NCBI GenBank assembly: GCA_018711785.1
Contig: DVHW01000095.1
Coordinates: forward strand, 1 to 11,265
Length of the DNA stretch: 11,265 nucleotides
Source of the DNA: Candidatus Galloscillospira excrementavium
GTDB taxonomy: Bacteria; Bacillota; Clostridia; Oscillospirales; Oscillospiraceae
Direction of reading: 5' to 3'
Every line of letters starts with the position of its first letter. Position 1 is the first letter of the stretch. The position numbers were made by a program, and so were the translations under genes. The notes below the pieces were generated by a model. It had not been told where the DNA came from and searched no databases. It saw only the letters and a list, made by a program, of their open reading frames with translations. Shown in pieces: positions 1 to 7,040 of the stretch.

Positions 1-573
1 GACGGCGACATGACCCGGGCCGAGGCGGCCCAGATGTTCTACAACCTGCTGCTGGACAAGGACGTAGCCATCACCGCCTCCTTCACCGACGTGGGGACCG
101 GGGCCTGGTACAGCCAGGCGGTCAACACCCTGGCCTCCCTGGGCATCCTGGGCGGCGTGGGCGAGGGCCGCTTCTCCCCGGAGCGGAGCATCACCCGGGC
201 GGAGTTCACCGCCATCGCCATGCGCTTTGCCCAGCTGGAGCGTGGCGGAGAGAGTCCCTTCTCCGACGTGCACGAGGGAGACTGGTTCTATGACGTGGTG
301 GTGGGGGCGGTCCGGTACGGCTGGATCGGCGGCTACCCGGACGGCACCTTCCGGCCCTACGACACCATCAGCCGGGCCGAGGCGGCGGCCATCACCAACC
401 GGATGCTGGGCCGCGCGGCGGACCGGGATTACGTGGACGGCCACCGCGGGACGCTGACGCAGTTTGTGGACCTGTGGACGGGCCACTGGGCCTACTATGA
501 CATCATGGAGGCCGCGAACGCCCACACCTACCAGAAAACCAATGGGACTGAGGATTGGGCCGGCCTCATCTGA
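1..573 (+). CDS. SLH-domain surface protein, C-terminal part (5' end outside window)
   Basis: The frame is open from base 1 and ends at TGA 571-573, so only the last 190 residues are visible. They consist of consecutive S-layer homology modules. The end of one (MTRAEAAQMFYNLL) is followed by a full module beginning FTDVGTGAWY and ending in ITRAEFTAIAMRF. A second full module begins FSDVHEGDWFYD, includes GGYPDGTFRPYDTISRAE and ends near residue 137. A shorter SLH-like tail (FVDLWTGHWAYYDIMEAANA) closes the protein. SLH modules are known to bind pyruvylated secondary cell-wall polymers and anchor extracellular proteins to Gram-positive envelopes, so the protein is probably secreted and wall-attached. 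The functional N-terminal part lies to the left of the window, so what it anchors cannot be told. The start is not visible; an in-frame ATG at 10 falls inside an SLH module and is not a credible start. The gene is convergent with the PepSY lipoprotein gene. Confidence 0.93.
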   Translation, partial: DGDMTRAEAAQMFYNLLLDKDVAITASFTDVGTGAWYSQAVNTLASLGILGGVGEGRFSPERSITRAEFTAIAMRFAQLERGGESPFSDVHEGDWFYDVVVGAVRYGWIGGYPDGTFRPYDTISRAEAAAITNRMLGRAADRDYVDGHRGTLTQFVDLWTGHWAYYDIMEAANAHTYQKTNGTEDWAGLI

Positions 574-598
574 CCAAACGGCAGAGCCGGACCAGCGC

Positions 599-629
599 AA
601 AGGGGGCGCTCCACTGGAGCGCCCCCTTT
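599..629 (+). terminator. Intrinsic terminator after SLH gene, probably bidirectional
   Basis: A perfect 14-bp inverted repeat (AAAGGGGGCGCTCC / GGAGCGCCCCCTTT) has a 3-base loop and begins 26 bases after the SLH stop codon. On the plus strand it ends in TTT followed by the pyrimidine-rich CCCTATTCTT. Being symmetric, it also lies about 110 bases beyond the stop of the minus-strand PepSY gene and could end that transcript. I see no gene between 574 and 737; the rest of that gap holds only a small CCTGG/CCAGG dyad near 690-705. Confidence 0.8.
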
Positions 630-737
630 CCCTATTCTTATCGCAATATGATGTTTGTGCCAGCGCATTTGACGAAAGCCCGCTGCGCCTGGTCTCCGGC
701 CAGGTTCTCTGGACGGCAAACTGCGGCCCGGAGAGAC

Positions 738-1352
738 TCAGTCCCGCAGGTCCGCATTCCAGTCAAAAATAAGCCCCGTCCGGGGATCGAGCTCAAATTC
801 ATACTTCATCCCGTCGTGGAAAAGCTCACCTTCATACCGGGCCCGGCCGTCCCCGTGTGTTTCCCAAATCCGGATGTCCTCCGCCGCAGCGCCGGGGACC
901 TTGGTCAGAACGACTGCCTTGGCCTCCTCCAGGCTGACAGAGCTGCCGCCGAAAAGGTCCAGCCACTCCTCATCGACTTCGTAATCGGCCCCGACGATCC
1001 GCCCGTCCTCCATGGCTACTTCAAAATCATAGTCGCCATAGTCGGTCTCGAACTCGATGTCGTAGATCGGGATCTCATGATCTCCGTCGGTCTCCACCTT
1101 GACATTATAGGCATCTTCCTCCGGCACGCCGGCATTGCCCAGGGCAATAGCCAGCGCCGCCTCCCCGCTGAGAGAGGAGGCCGGCGTTTCGCCGGCCGGA
1201 GCGGCAGGGGAAGCGGTGACTTGGGCCTCCGGGGCGGAGGGCCCTGCCGGGGCGGTGCTGGTGGGGGTGGGCGGGTCTGTCTGCCCGCAACCGGTGAGAC
1301 AGGCCGCGGCGCACAGAATGACAGCTGCGGCAAATCGAAGATGCGGTTTCAT
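738..1352 (-). CDS. PepSY-domain lipoprotein
   Basis: This 204-residue protein starts at ATG 1352. The start is chosen because it gives a signal peptide (MKPHLRF, then a hydrophobic stretch) ending in the lipobox LTGC at about residues 19-22, and because GGAAGGGGA sits 8 bases upstream. A longer frame to 1520 exists but would bury the signal peptide. After the cysteine comes a low-complexity linker rich in Pro, Ala, Ser and Thr (about residues 25-65). Two PepSY-like repeats follow. The first starts SLSGEAALAIALGNAGV and runs through YDIEFETDYGDYDFEVAMEDGRIVG. The second starts VSLEEAKAVVLTKV and ends in KYEFELDPRTGLIFDWNADLRD. PepSY modules are found in secreted protease propeptides and envelope proteins, and are often thought to inhibit or chaperone proteases. 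The specific partner here is unknown. The protein is predicted to be lipid-anchored on the outer face of the membrane. It is a single gene with its own promoter at 1449-1477. Confidence 0.87.
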   Translation of the reverse strand: MKPHLRFAAAVILCAAACLTGCGQTDPPTPTSTAPAGPSAPEAQVTASPAAPAGETPASSLSGEAALAIALGNAGVPEEDAYNVKVETDGDHEIPIYDIEFETDYGDYDFEVAMEDGRIVGADYEVDEEWLDLFGGSSVSLEEAKAVVLTKVPGAAAEDIRIWETHGDGRARYEGELFHDGMKYEFELDPRTGLIFDWNADLRD

Positions 1353-1448
1353 CGCCAGAGTCCCCTTCCGGTTCGCTGCGGCGGCGGAGGGCTGTACTGC
1401 AATGTCCTCGCCGCTGTTCTGGTGCAGCTTCCATATATTGTACCGCCA

Positions 1449-1477
1449 ATTATAGAGCCTGCGGCAGGGCTTGTCAA
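1449..1477 (-). promoter_or_regulatory. Sigma-A-type promoter of the PepSY lipoprotein gene
   Basis: Read on the minus strand, TTGACA (1477-1472) and TATAAT (1454-1449) are both perfect consensus hexamers separated by exactly 17 bases. Transcription would begin near 1442, leaving an untranslated leader of about 90 bases before ATG 1352. The spacer carries an imperfect dyad (AGCCCTGC / GCAGGCT), which could be an operator. Confidence 0.85.
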
Positions 1478-1574
1478 TTCGCTCCGGACAAGTGTCCCTG
1501 TGGAGGGACGGAAACGCCACCGCCGCTCACTTTTACGGGCCCCTGCGGCCCCAGGCATAAGCGAGATGCAACAA

Positions 1575-1605
1575 GCCCGGGCCGCGGCAAAGCCGCGGCC
1601 CGGGC
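1575..1605 (-). terminator. GC-only hairpin terminator after the superoxide reductase gene
   Basis: A perfect 14-bp inverted repeat made only of G and C (GCCCGGGCCGCGGC / GCCGCGGCCCGGGC) has an AAA loop. It lies 40 bases beyond the desulfoferrodoxin stop. On the minus strand the tail is only TTGTTGC, preceded by an A-tract. The better T-run (TTTTT at 1608-1612) is on the plus strand, where no gene reads into it, so it is probably bidirectional. The bases between it and the PepSY promoter (1478-1574) show nothing recognisable. Confidence 0.7.
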
Positions 1606-1644
1606 CCTTTTTCCGGACAGGCCAGAGGCCGTTCAGACCGGCGC

Positions 1645-2019
1645 TCAGGCCTTCCAGAGGCTGTGCAGATTGCAGTAGGCGTAGACCGCCTCCACCTCGT
1701 CCCCCTCGCACAGGGCAAAGGTGACCGCGGGCTCCTGCCCGGGCTGGAGCAGCTTGCGCTGGTTGCCCTGCTTGGTCTGAAGGGAGACCCACTCGATGTA
1801 ATGCTCCGGCAGCATGGGGTGATCCACCGAGCCCACCCGCACCCGGACGAGGTTGCCCTCCACCTGGTAGACGGGGATGTGCTTCTCCGCGGCGGCCTCG
1901 GTGGTGCCGGGAATGATCTCCCGCATCTTCTGGCCGCAGCACATGACGGGTACGCCGGCATCGCGGACCATGGCCACGATGTTGCCGCAGTGTTCGCAGA
2001 TAAAAAATCTCTGTTCCAT
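1645..2019 (-). CDS. dfx: Desulfoferrodoxin / two-iron superoxide reductase
   Basis: A 124-residue protein of the usual full length for a 2Fe superoxide reductase. It reduces superoxide to hydrogen peroxide in the cytoplasm using electrons usually supplied by rubredoxin, and so protects anaerobes from oxygen without making O2. All metal ligands can be seen. The N-terminal desulforedoxin-type centre has C8-x2-C11 and the pair C27-C28. The catalytic centre has H47 in EKHIPV, H67 and H73 in HPMLPEHYI, and C116 and H119 in the C-terminal CNLHSLW. The glutamate and lysine just before H47 (E45, K46), which belong to the known active-site loop, are kept. The start at 2019 is supported by AGGAGGG 7 bases upstream; no alternative gives the FFICEHCG N-terminus. 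The gene stands alone with its own promoter and terminator. No rubredoxin or rubrerythrin gene is adjacent. Confidence 0.96.
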   Translation of the reverse strand: MEQRFFICEHCGNIVAMVRDAGVPVMCCGQKMREIIPGTTEAAAEKHIPVYQVEGNLVRVRVGSVDHPMLPEHYIEWVSLQTKQGNQRKLLQPGQEPAVTFALCEGDEVEAVYAYCNLHSLWKA

Positions 2020-2060
2020 GATAACGCCCTCCTAGACAAAAAATAGGGTTCTCTTCCTCT

Positions 2061-2092
2061 ATTATACCGGATATCCCCTTGAATGCAAGGGG
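2061..2092 (-). promoter_or_regulatory. Promoter of the superoxide reductase gene with overlapping dyad
   Basis: On the minus strand the -10 TATAAT (2066-2061) is perfect and a -35-like TTGCAT lies at 2088-2083, with a 16-base spacer. Transcription would start near 2054, about 35 bases before ATG 2019. A perfect dyad (CCCCTTG-AATG-CAAGGGG, 2075-2092) covers the -35 box, a typical place for a repressor operator. Which regulator would bind is not known. Confidence 0.65.
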
Positions 2093-2283
2093 GACCCGGA
2101 GAATTCATCCCGCCCTGTCTGGCCCGGCCGTCTTGCAGGCCGCGCAGGCGGCGCAGCCGTGGGTGCGCGCCCAGATCTCGTCGGCCACCGGGGCCATCGC
2201 CGCGACGGTCGATGTGTACCGCAGACCGATCCTTCCTGCCCTTCAAAGGCAGAGCCCCGGGGACCGCTCAACCTCTCCGGAAC

Positions 2284-2442
2284 AGATTTTGATAGGTGAT
2301 TTTCCCGGTCACCACGACGGCGGCCCACCAGGATGGCGGCCAGCAGGAGGACTAGGCCCGCAATGCTCACCGCCAGGCCGAAGGTGGTGACGGTCTGGAG
2401 GCAGTTCACCAGGCCGATGCCCAGGGCTACCGCCCCGCCCAG
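2284..2442 (-). pseudogene. Detached C-terminal membrane segment of a broken gene
   Basis: This stretch lies directly downstream of the 2427-2711 frame but in a different reading frame. It encodes an uninterrupted hydrophobic segment (GLGGAVALGIGLVNCL, then TTFGLAVSIAGLVLLLAAIL) followed by a basic tail (VGRRRGDRENHLSK). It has no start codon or ribosome site of its own. The simplest reading is that it is the last membrane part of the gene starting at 2711, separated by a frameshift around 2430-2445 and probably also a loss of the middle of the gene. The exact right-hand end is uncertain. Confidence 0.4.
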
Positions 2443-2711
2443 ACCCGGAAATACTCGTCCTCCAGCCAGCGGACCGCCAGGGGGATGGACCGCACCCACT
2501 GCCAGACGCGCCGGCCGGCCCGGACCGCCAGCCCCGCCGCGGCCGTCAGGCCGCAGGCCGAGAGCAGGTAGACCGCGTAGGCCAGGGGGGTGTCCTCCAG
2601 CCCCTGGGTGAACACCAGGTACAGCCCGGCGGCGCTTACCGCCGCCAGCGGGAGGGTCCACCTCCAGCAGGGAAACAGATACCTCCTCGCCCGCTCCCAA
2701 ACCCGTTTCAT
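2427..2711 (-). CDS. Small membrane protein, probably truncated or frameshifted
   Basis: A 94-residue frame starts at ATG 2711 (GGGAGAGGG lies 6 bases upstream). It opens with a basic stretch (MKRVWERARRY), then shows two likely membrane helices (about residues 13-34, LFPCWRWTLPLAAVSAAGLYLVF, and 42-62, LAYAVYLLSACGLTAAAGLAV). An amphipathic part ending EDEYFRVWAGR meets a stop at 2427. Large polytopic membrane proteins of unknown function in Clostridia have N-termini of this general kind; I recall this from memory and have not searched. The sudden stop just where another frame continues with a hydrophobic segment suggests the gene is broken. It could instead be a genuine short two-helix protein. 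No function can be given. Confidence 0.45.
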   Translation of the reverse strand: MKRVWERARRYLFPCWRWTLPLAAVSAAGLYLVFTQGLEDTPLAYAVYLLSACGLTAAAGLAVRAGRRVWQWVRSIPLAVRWLEDEYFRVWAGR

Positions 2712-2944
2712 GCGCCACCCTCTCCCGTCCGGCTGCCCCGGCCGTCCTTCGACCGGAATCCAGGGAGAGAATACTGCCGGAGCGTTGACGCTCTGTTGCA
2801 GTTTTGTTTCGGAAAGGTTAATTTGTCCTGCGCAGGAGCGGATAGGCGGCTTTGGTAAGTGCCCCGGCAGGAAGATGCGCCGGCGCGCCGGGCAGAAGAT
2901 CCACTCCCCTCGGTGCGGTTCGGAACAGGAGAGCCGATTTTGCG

Positions 2945-2973
2945 TTGACGGCCAGGGGGAAACATACTAAAAT
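2945..2973 (+). promoter_or_regulatory. Promoter of the malQ-glgP operon
   Basis: TTGACG (2945-2950) and TAAAAT (2968-2973) are separated by exactly 17 bases, each one mismatch from the sigma-A consensus. The expected start of transcription is near 2980, giving a leader of about 60 bases. The rest of the 2712-3042 gap holds a small hairpin (GAGCGT-TG-ACGCTC, 2780-2793) followed by a loose T-rich stretch, and a 12-base palindrome (TCCTGCGCAGGA, 2826-2837). I see no gene in it. Confidence 0.75.
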
Positions 2974-3042
2974 GGGGGAGCAAATGCCGGGGATTTTGCG
3001 GTAAGACCCCGGAGAGTCATGCGGTGGAAAGGCTGTGAGAGA

Positions 3043-4557
3043 ATGCGGCGCGCAGGTGTGTTGATGGCGGTGACCTCCCTGCCCTCCCCCTGGGGGGTGG
3101 GCACCCTGGGGGCGGCGGGACGGGACTTTGTGGACTTCCTCTCCCGGGCGGGCCAGAGCTGCTGGCAGGTGCTGCCTGTCGGCCCCACGGGGTACGGCGA
3201 CTCCCCCTACCAGTCCTTCTCCGCCTTCGCCGGGAACCCCTACCTCATCGACCTGGACGACCTGGCGGCGGAGGGCCTCCTCCGGCCGGAGGAGTACCAG
3301 GGCTTGAACTGGGGGGACGACCCGGCCCGGGTGGACTACGAGAAGCTCTACCAGAACCGCTTCCCCGTCCTGCGCCGGGCGGTGGAGCGGCTGCGGGCGC
3401 GGCAGGAGGCGGACCTCGCGGCCTTCTGCGCCCGGGAGGAGGACTGGCTGGAGGACTACGCCCTCTTCATGGCCCTGAAGGGGCGCTTTGGCGGGAAGAG
3501 CTGGAGCAAGTGGCCCCAGGCCCTCCGCCGGCGGGAGCCTGGGGCGCTGGAGAGTGCGGCGGCCGAGCTGGAGGGGGAGACCTGGTTCTGGAAGGGGGTG
3601 CAGTTCCTCTTCTTTACCCAGTGGGCGCGGCTGCGGGAGTACGCCCGGGAACGGGGGATCTCCATCATCGGGGACATCCCCATCTACGTGGCGGAGGACA
3701 GCGCCGACCTGTGGTCCCACCCGGAGCAGTTCCAGATGGACCAAAACCTCCGGCCCACGGCGGTGGCGGGCTGCCCGCCCGACGCCTTCTCCGCCGACGG
3801 CCAGCGGTGGGGCAACCCCCTCTTTCACTGGGAGCGGATGCGCGCGGACGGCTACCAGTGGTGGGTCCGCCGTGTGGAGCACCAGTTCCGGCTCTTTGAC
3901 GTGCTGCGCATCGACCACTTCCGGGGCTTTGAGTCCTATTACGCCATCCCGCCCCGGGCCAGGACCGCCCGCCGGGGGGAGTGGCGGAAGGGTCCGGGCA
4001 TGGACCTGTTCCGGGCCCTGGAGGGGGCGCTGGGAAAGCGGGAGATCATCGCCGAGGACCTGGGGTTCCTCACCCCGGCGGTCTACCGGCTGCTGGCCGA
4101 TACTGGATACCCGGGGATGAAGGTGCTCCAGTTCGCCTTTGACGGGCGGGAGAACAGCGGCCGGGTCTACCAGCCCCACAACTACCCCAAAAACTGCGTG
4201 GCCTACGTGGGCACCCACGACAACGACACCGCCCTGGGCTGGCTGCGCTCCGTCGACCCGGCCGACGCCGCCCTGGCCCGGGATTATCTCCGCCTGACCC
4301 GGCGGGAGGGAGAGGCCTGGGGCATGATGCGGGGCATCTGGGCCAGTCCGGCGGAGCTGGCGGTGGTGCAGATGCAGGACCTGCTTGGCCTGGGGAGCGA
4401 GGGGCGGATGAACACCCCCTCCACCCTGGGGGGCAACTGGCAGTGGCGGGCCCTGCCCGGGTTTGACCGCCCGGCCCTGGCCCGGCGGCTGCGCCGGGAG
4501 ATGGCGCTCTATGAGCGCCTGCCCGCCCCGGCGGAGGAAGAGGAGGAGACCACATGA
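3043..4557 (+). CDS. malQ: 4-alpha-glucanotransferase (amylomaltase, GH77)
   Basis: This 504-residue cytoplasmic enzyme moves alpha-1,4-glucan segments between maltodextrin chains and releases glucose, producing longer chains that glycogen phosphorylase can use. The start is set at ATG 3043 rather than the in-frame ATG 3019. The family typically begins M(R)xxGxLMxxxSLPSpxGxGTLG, here MRRAGVLMAVTSLPSPWGVG, and GGAAAGG lies 10 bases upstream. The active-site residues are in the expected places: nucleophile D291 in RIDHFRGF, acid/base E338 in IIAEDLGF, and the third acid D393 in GTHDNDT. By my recollection these lie two positions from D293, E340 and D395 of the Thermus aquaticus enzyme. The substrate-binding stretch GYGDSPYQSFSAFAGNPYLI near the N-terminus and the late motif EGRMNTPSTLGGNWQWR are also present. 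The length is normal for the bacterial amylomaltase type without an extra N-terminal domain. The stop codon overlaps the glgP start (ATGA), so the two are co-transcribed and probably translationally coupled. Confidence 0.97.
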   Translation: MRRAGVLMAVTSLPSPWGVGTLGAAGRDFVDFLSRAGQSCWQVLPVGPTGYGDSPYQSFSAFAGNPYLIDLDDLAAEGLLRPEEYQGLNWGDDPARVDYEKLYQNRFPVLRRAVERLRARQEADLAAFCAREEDWLEDYALFMALKGRFGGKSWSKWPQALRRREPGALESAAAELEGETWFWKGVQFLFFTQWARLREYARERGISIIGDIPIYVAEDSADLWSHPEQFQMDQNLRPTAVAGCPPDAFSADGQRWGNPLFHWERMRADGYQWWVRRVEHQFRLFDVLRIDHFRGFESYYAIPPRARTARRGEWRKGPGMDLFRALEGALGKREIIAEDLGFLTPAVYRLLADTGYPGMKVLQFAFDGRENSGRVYQPHNYPKNCVAYVGTHDNDTALGWLRSVDPADAALARDYLRLTRREGEAWGMMRGIWASPAELAVVQMQDLLGLGSEGRMNTPSTLGGNWQWRALPGFDRPALARRLRREMALYERLPAPAEEEEETT

Positions 4558-6827
4558 CCATCAAGACCGAGCTGGAAGCGGCTCTGGCCCGGCGGGGCCT
4601 GGACCTGGACACCTGCGACGACCGGGCGCTGCTCTGTGCCCTGACCGCCGCCCTGCGGGAGGTGGAGAAGGGCCTTCCCCCCGCCGGCGGCGGGCGGAAG
4701 GTCTACTACTTCTCCGCCGAGTTCCTGCTGGGGCGGCTGCTCCGGGCCAACCTCATCAATCTGGGCCTGCTGGAGGAGACCGAGGCCCTCCTGGCCGCCC
4801 ACGGCCGCTCCCTGGCCCAGGTAGAGGACCAGGAGCCGGAGCCCTCCCTGGGCAACGGCGGCCTGGGGCGGCTGGCCGCCTGCTTTCTGGACTCCATCGC
4901 CTCCCTGGGCCTGAAGGGGGACGGGGTGGGCCTGAATTACCACTACGGCCTGTTCCGCCAGCGGCTGGACACGGGCCGGCAGGTGGAGGAGGCCGACCCC
5001 TGGCTGGCCCCGGAGTCCTGGCTGCTGGACACGGGGGTGGCCTTCCAGGTGCCCTTCGGGGATTTCATCCTCACGGCGCGGATGTACGACATCGAGGTGC
5101 CCGGCTACCGCAACGGGGTGTGCAACCGCCTCCACCTCTTCGACGTGGAGCACCCCGCCCCCGCCCCGGCGGAGGGCATTGACTTCGACCCGACCGACAT
5201 CCCCGGCCGCCTGACCAGCTTCCTCTACCCCGACGACAGCACCGAGGCCGGCCGCCTGCTGCGGCTCTACCAGGAGTACTTTATGGCCTCCGCCGGGGCC
5301 CAGCTCATCCTGAAGGAGCTGGAGGAGGGGGGACACTCCCTCCAGGAGCTGGACCGCTGGGCGGCGGTCCACATCAACGACACCCACCCCTCCCTGGTCA
5401 TCCCGGAGCTCATCCGCCTGCTCACCGAGCGGGGGGTGGACCTGGAGCGGGCCATCTACCTGGTGGAGCGTACCTGCGCCTACACCAACCACACCATCCT
5501 GGCCGAGGCCCTGGAGAAGTGGCCGGCCGCCAGCCTGGAGCGGGTGGTGCCCCACCTGATGCCCATCCTCCGCGCCCTGGACCAGCGGGCCAAGGGGCAC
5601 AGCTCTGACCCCCGCACCGCCATCTGGGACGGGGAGGACCTCATCCACATGGCCCACCTGGACATCCACTACTCCTCCAAGGTCAACGGGGTGGCCGAGC
5701 TCCACACCGAGATTTTGAAAAACACCGAGCTGCGCCCCTTCTACCAGCTCTACCCGGAGAAGTTCACGAACAAGACCAACGGCATCACCTTCCGCCGGTG
5801 GCTCATGGGGTGCAATGAGCCCCTCTCCGCCCTCGTCACCGAGGCCATCGGCCCGGACTGGCAGCGGGACGCCGGGCGGTTGGAGGACCTGCTGGAGCGG
5901 CAGGGGGATGCCGCCTTCCTGGAGCGGCTGCGGGCGGTGAAGGGGGAGAACAAGCGTACCCTCGCCCGCTGGCTGAGGGAGAGGCAGGGCGTCATTGTGG
6001 ACCCGGAGAGCGTGCTGGACATCCAGATCAAGCGCCTGCACCAGTATAAGCGCCAGCAGATGAACGCCCTCTACGCCATCTGGAAGTACCTGCGCATCAA
6101 GGAGGGGCACACCCCGCCCCGGCCGGTGACCATGGTCTTTGGGGCCAAGGCCGCCCCGGCCTACACCCTGGCCAAGGACACCATCCACCTTCTGCTCTGC
6201 CTGAGCCGGATCATCCGGTCTGACCCCCAGGTCTCCCCCTGGCTGAACCTGGTGATGGTGGAGAACTACAACGTCACCGCCGCCGAGCACCTGGTCCCCG
6301 CCTGCGACGTGTCCGAGCAGATCTCGCTGGCCTCCAAGGAGGCCAGCGGCACCGGCAACATGAAGCTGATGGCCAACGGCGCCGTCACCCTGGGCACCCT
6401 GGACGGGGCCAATGTGGAGATCTCCCGGCTGGTGGGGGAGGGGAACCTCTACCTCTTCGGCCGCTCCGCCGACGAAGTGATCTCCCTCTACCAGACCGGC
6501 GGCTACCGCAGCAGCGACTACTGGCAGAAGCCGGAGGTGGGGGAGCTGGTGGACTTCCTCCTCAGCCCCCATATGCTCGCCGTCGGGGATGTGGAGAGCC
6601 TCACCCGCCTCTACAAGGACTTCCTCGCCAAGGACTACTTCATGGCCCTGCTGGACCTGGAGGATTATATCGCTGTCAAGGAGAAGTGCTTGACAGATTA
6701 CGAGGACCGGCCGGCCTGGTCGGAGAAGATGCTGGTGAACATCGCCCGCTCCGGCTTCTTCTCCTCCGACCGCACCATCGCCGAGTACAACCGGGACATC
6801 TGGCACCTGGACGAGCCGGGCCGCTGA
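4554..6827 (+). CDS. glgP: Glycogen/maltodextrin phosphorylase (GT35)
   Basis: This 757-residue PLP-dependent enzyme removes the terminal glucose of alpha-1,4-glucans with phosphate, giving glucose-1-phosphate. Family landmarks appear in order: VYYFSAEFLLGRLLRANLINLG and LGNGGLGRLAACFLDS in the N-terminal half, HINDTHPSLVIPEL in the middle, and KTNGITFRRW. The PLP site EASGTGNMKLMANG follows, in which K604 should form the Schiff base, and then TLDGANVEI. The protein is somewhat shorter than the 800-840 residues common in enterobacteria and animals. The missing part is mainly at the N-terminus, which in the animal enzymes carries regulatory phosphorylation and AMP sites, so such control is unlikely. 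ATG 4554 overlaps the malQ stop and has AGGAGGAG 5 bases upstream. From the sequence alone I cannot decide between glycogen and maltodextrin as the main substrate. No other glycogen genes or sugar transporters lie nearby. Confidence 0.96.
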   Translation: MTIKTELEAALARRGLDLDTCDDRALLCALTAALREVEKGLPPAGGGRKVYYFSAEFLLGRLLRANLINLGLLEETEALLAAHGRSLAQVEDQEPEPSLGNGGLGRLAACFLDSIASLGLKGDGVGLNYHYGLFRQRLDTGRQVEEADPWLAPESWLLDTGVAFQVPFGDFILTARMYDIEVPGYRNGVCNRLHLFDVEHPAPAPAEGIDFDPTDIPGRLTSFLYPDDSTEAGRLLRLYQEYFMASAGAQLILKELEEGGHSLQELDRWAAVHINDTHPSLVIPELIRLLTERGVDLERAIYLVERTCAYTNHTILAEALEKWPAASLERVVPHLMPILRALDQRAKGHSSDPRTAIWDGEDLIHMAHLDIHYSSKVNGVAELHTEILKNTELRPFYQLYPEKFTNKTNGITFRRWLMGCNEPLSALVTEAIGPDWQRDAGRLEDLLERQGDAAFLERLRAVKGENKRTLARWLRERQGVIVDPESVLDIQIKRLHQYKRQQMNALYAIWKYLRIKEGHTPPRPVTMVFGAKAAPAYTLAKDTIHLLLCLSRIIRSDPQVSPWLNLVMVENYNVTAAEHLVPACDVSEQISLASKEASGTGNMKLMANGAVTLGTLDGANVEISRLVGEGNLYLFGRSADEVISLYQTGGYRSSDYWQKPEVGELVDFLLSPHMLAVGDVESLTRLYKDFLAKDYFMALLDLEDYIAVKEKCLTDYEDRPAWSEKMLVNIARSGFFSSDRTIAEYNRDIWHLDEPGR

Positions 6828-6843
6828 TAACCCGGGGACGGTG

Positions 6844-6865
6844 GAACAAGTGCTTGCACTTGTTC
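6844..6865 (+). other. Perfect 10-bp inverted repeat after glgP (CUUG-loop hairpin)
   Basis: GAACAAGTGC and GCACTTGTTC are exact reverse complements separated by TT, starting 16 bases after the glgP stop. As RNA this would be a 9-bp stem closed by a CUUG tetraloop, a known very stable loop. No T-run follows it directly, so on its own it is not a classical terminator. It could protect the 3' end of the malQ-glgP message, act together with the weaker hairpin at 6876-6901, or be a DNA-binding site. Confidence 0.6.
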
Positions 6866-6875
6866 GAGTAGGATG

Positions 6876-6901
6876 CGGCCCGTTGCAGCGCGCGGCTTTT
6901 T
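6876..6901 (+). terminator. Possible weak terminator of the malQ-glgP operon
   Basis: A short GC-rich stem (GCCCG pairing with CGCGGC, one base bulged) runs straight into TTTTT at 6897-6901. The stem is short, so confidence is low. Together with the strong hairpin at 6844-6865 it is the best place for the operon's transcript to end. Beyond it, up to 7040, I see only a possible -10 box (TATACT, 6982-6987) without a convincing -35. Confidence 0.35.
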
Positions 6902-7040
6902 GGGGCACCGCCCGGGCCCGGCATACAAAATCTTGACCCTGTGTTTACACGCCCGGGGTGGCAGGGCGGGACGATGGGGGGTATACTGGACATAACGACT
7001 GCGGGAGCCCCCCTCCCGGGAGAAAAGGAGCGACGCCGCC

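Noticed and set aside
555..1724. A 389-codon plus-strand frame over the PepSY gene
   Set aside because: It runs through a strong terminator and antisense to a protein with a clear lipobox and PepSY repeats; the translation is unstructured.
2826..2837. Palindrome TCCTGCGCAGGA as an operator
   Set aside because: It lies over 100 bases upstream of the malQ promoter, and 12-base palindromes are not rare in GC-rich DNA; no supporting context.
3019..3042. Upstream ATG as the malQ start (adds 8 residues)
   Set aside because: The added MRWKGCER is not typical of the family, and ATG 3043 has a better-placed GGAAAGG. The upstream start cannot be fully excluded.
2818..4218. A 466-codon minus-strand frame opposite malQ
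   Set aside because: The product is Pro/Leu/Val/Gly-rich and lacks any domain, and malQ with its catalytic residues occupies the other strand.
4509..6908. A 799-codon open frame on the minus strand across glgP
   Set aside because: It is exactly antisense to a confidently assigned phosphorylase, and its predicted product is low-complexity (Val, Gly, Leu, Gln, His). Such shadow frames are common where third positions are G or C.
6933..6949. TTGACC and TTTACA as -35 boxes for the small Cys protein
   Set aside because: Neither lies at 16-18 bases from a usable -10; the only good -10 (TATACT, 6982) is 32 or more bases away.
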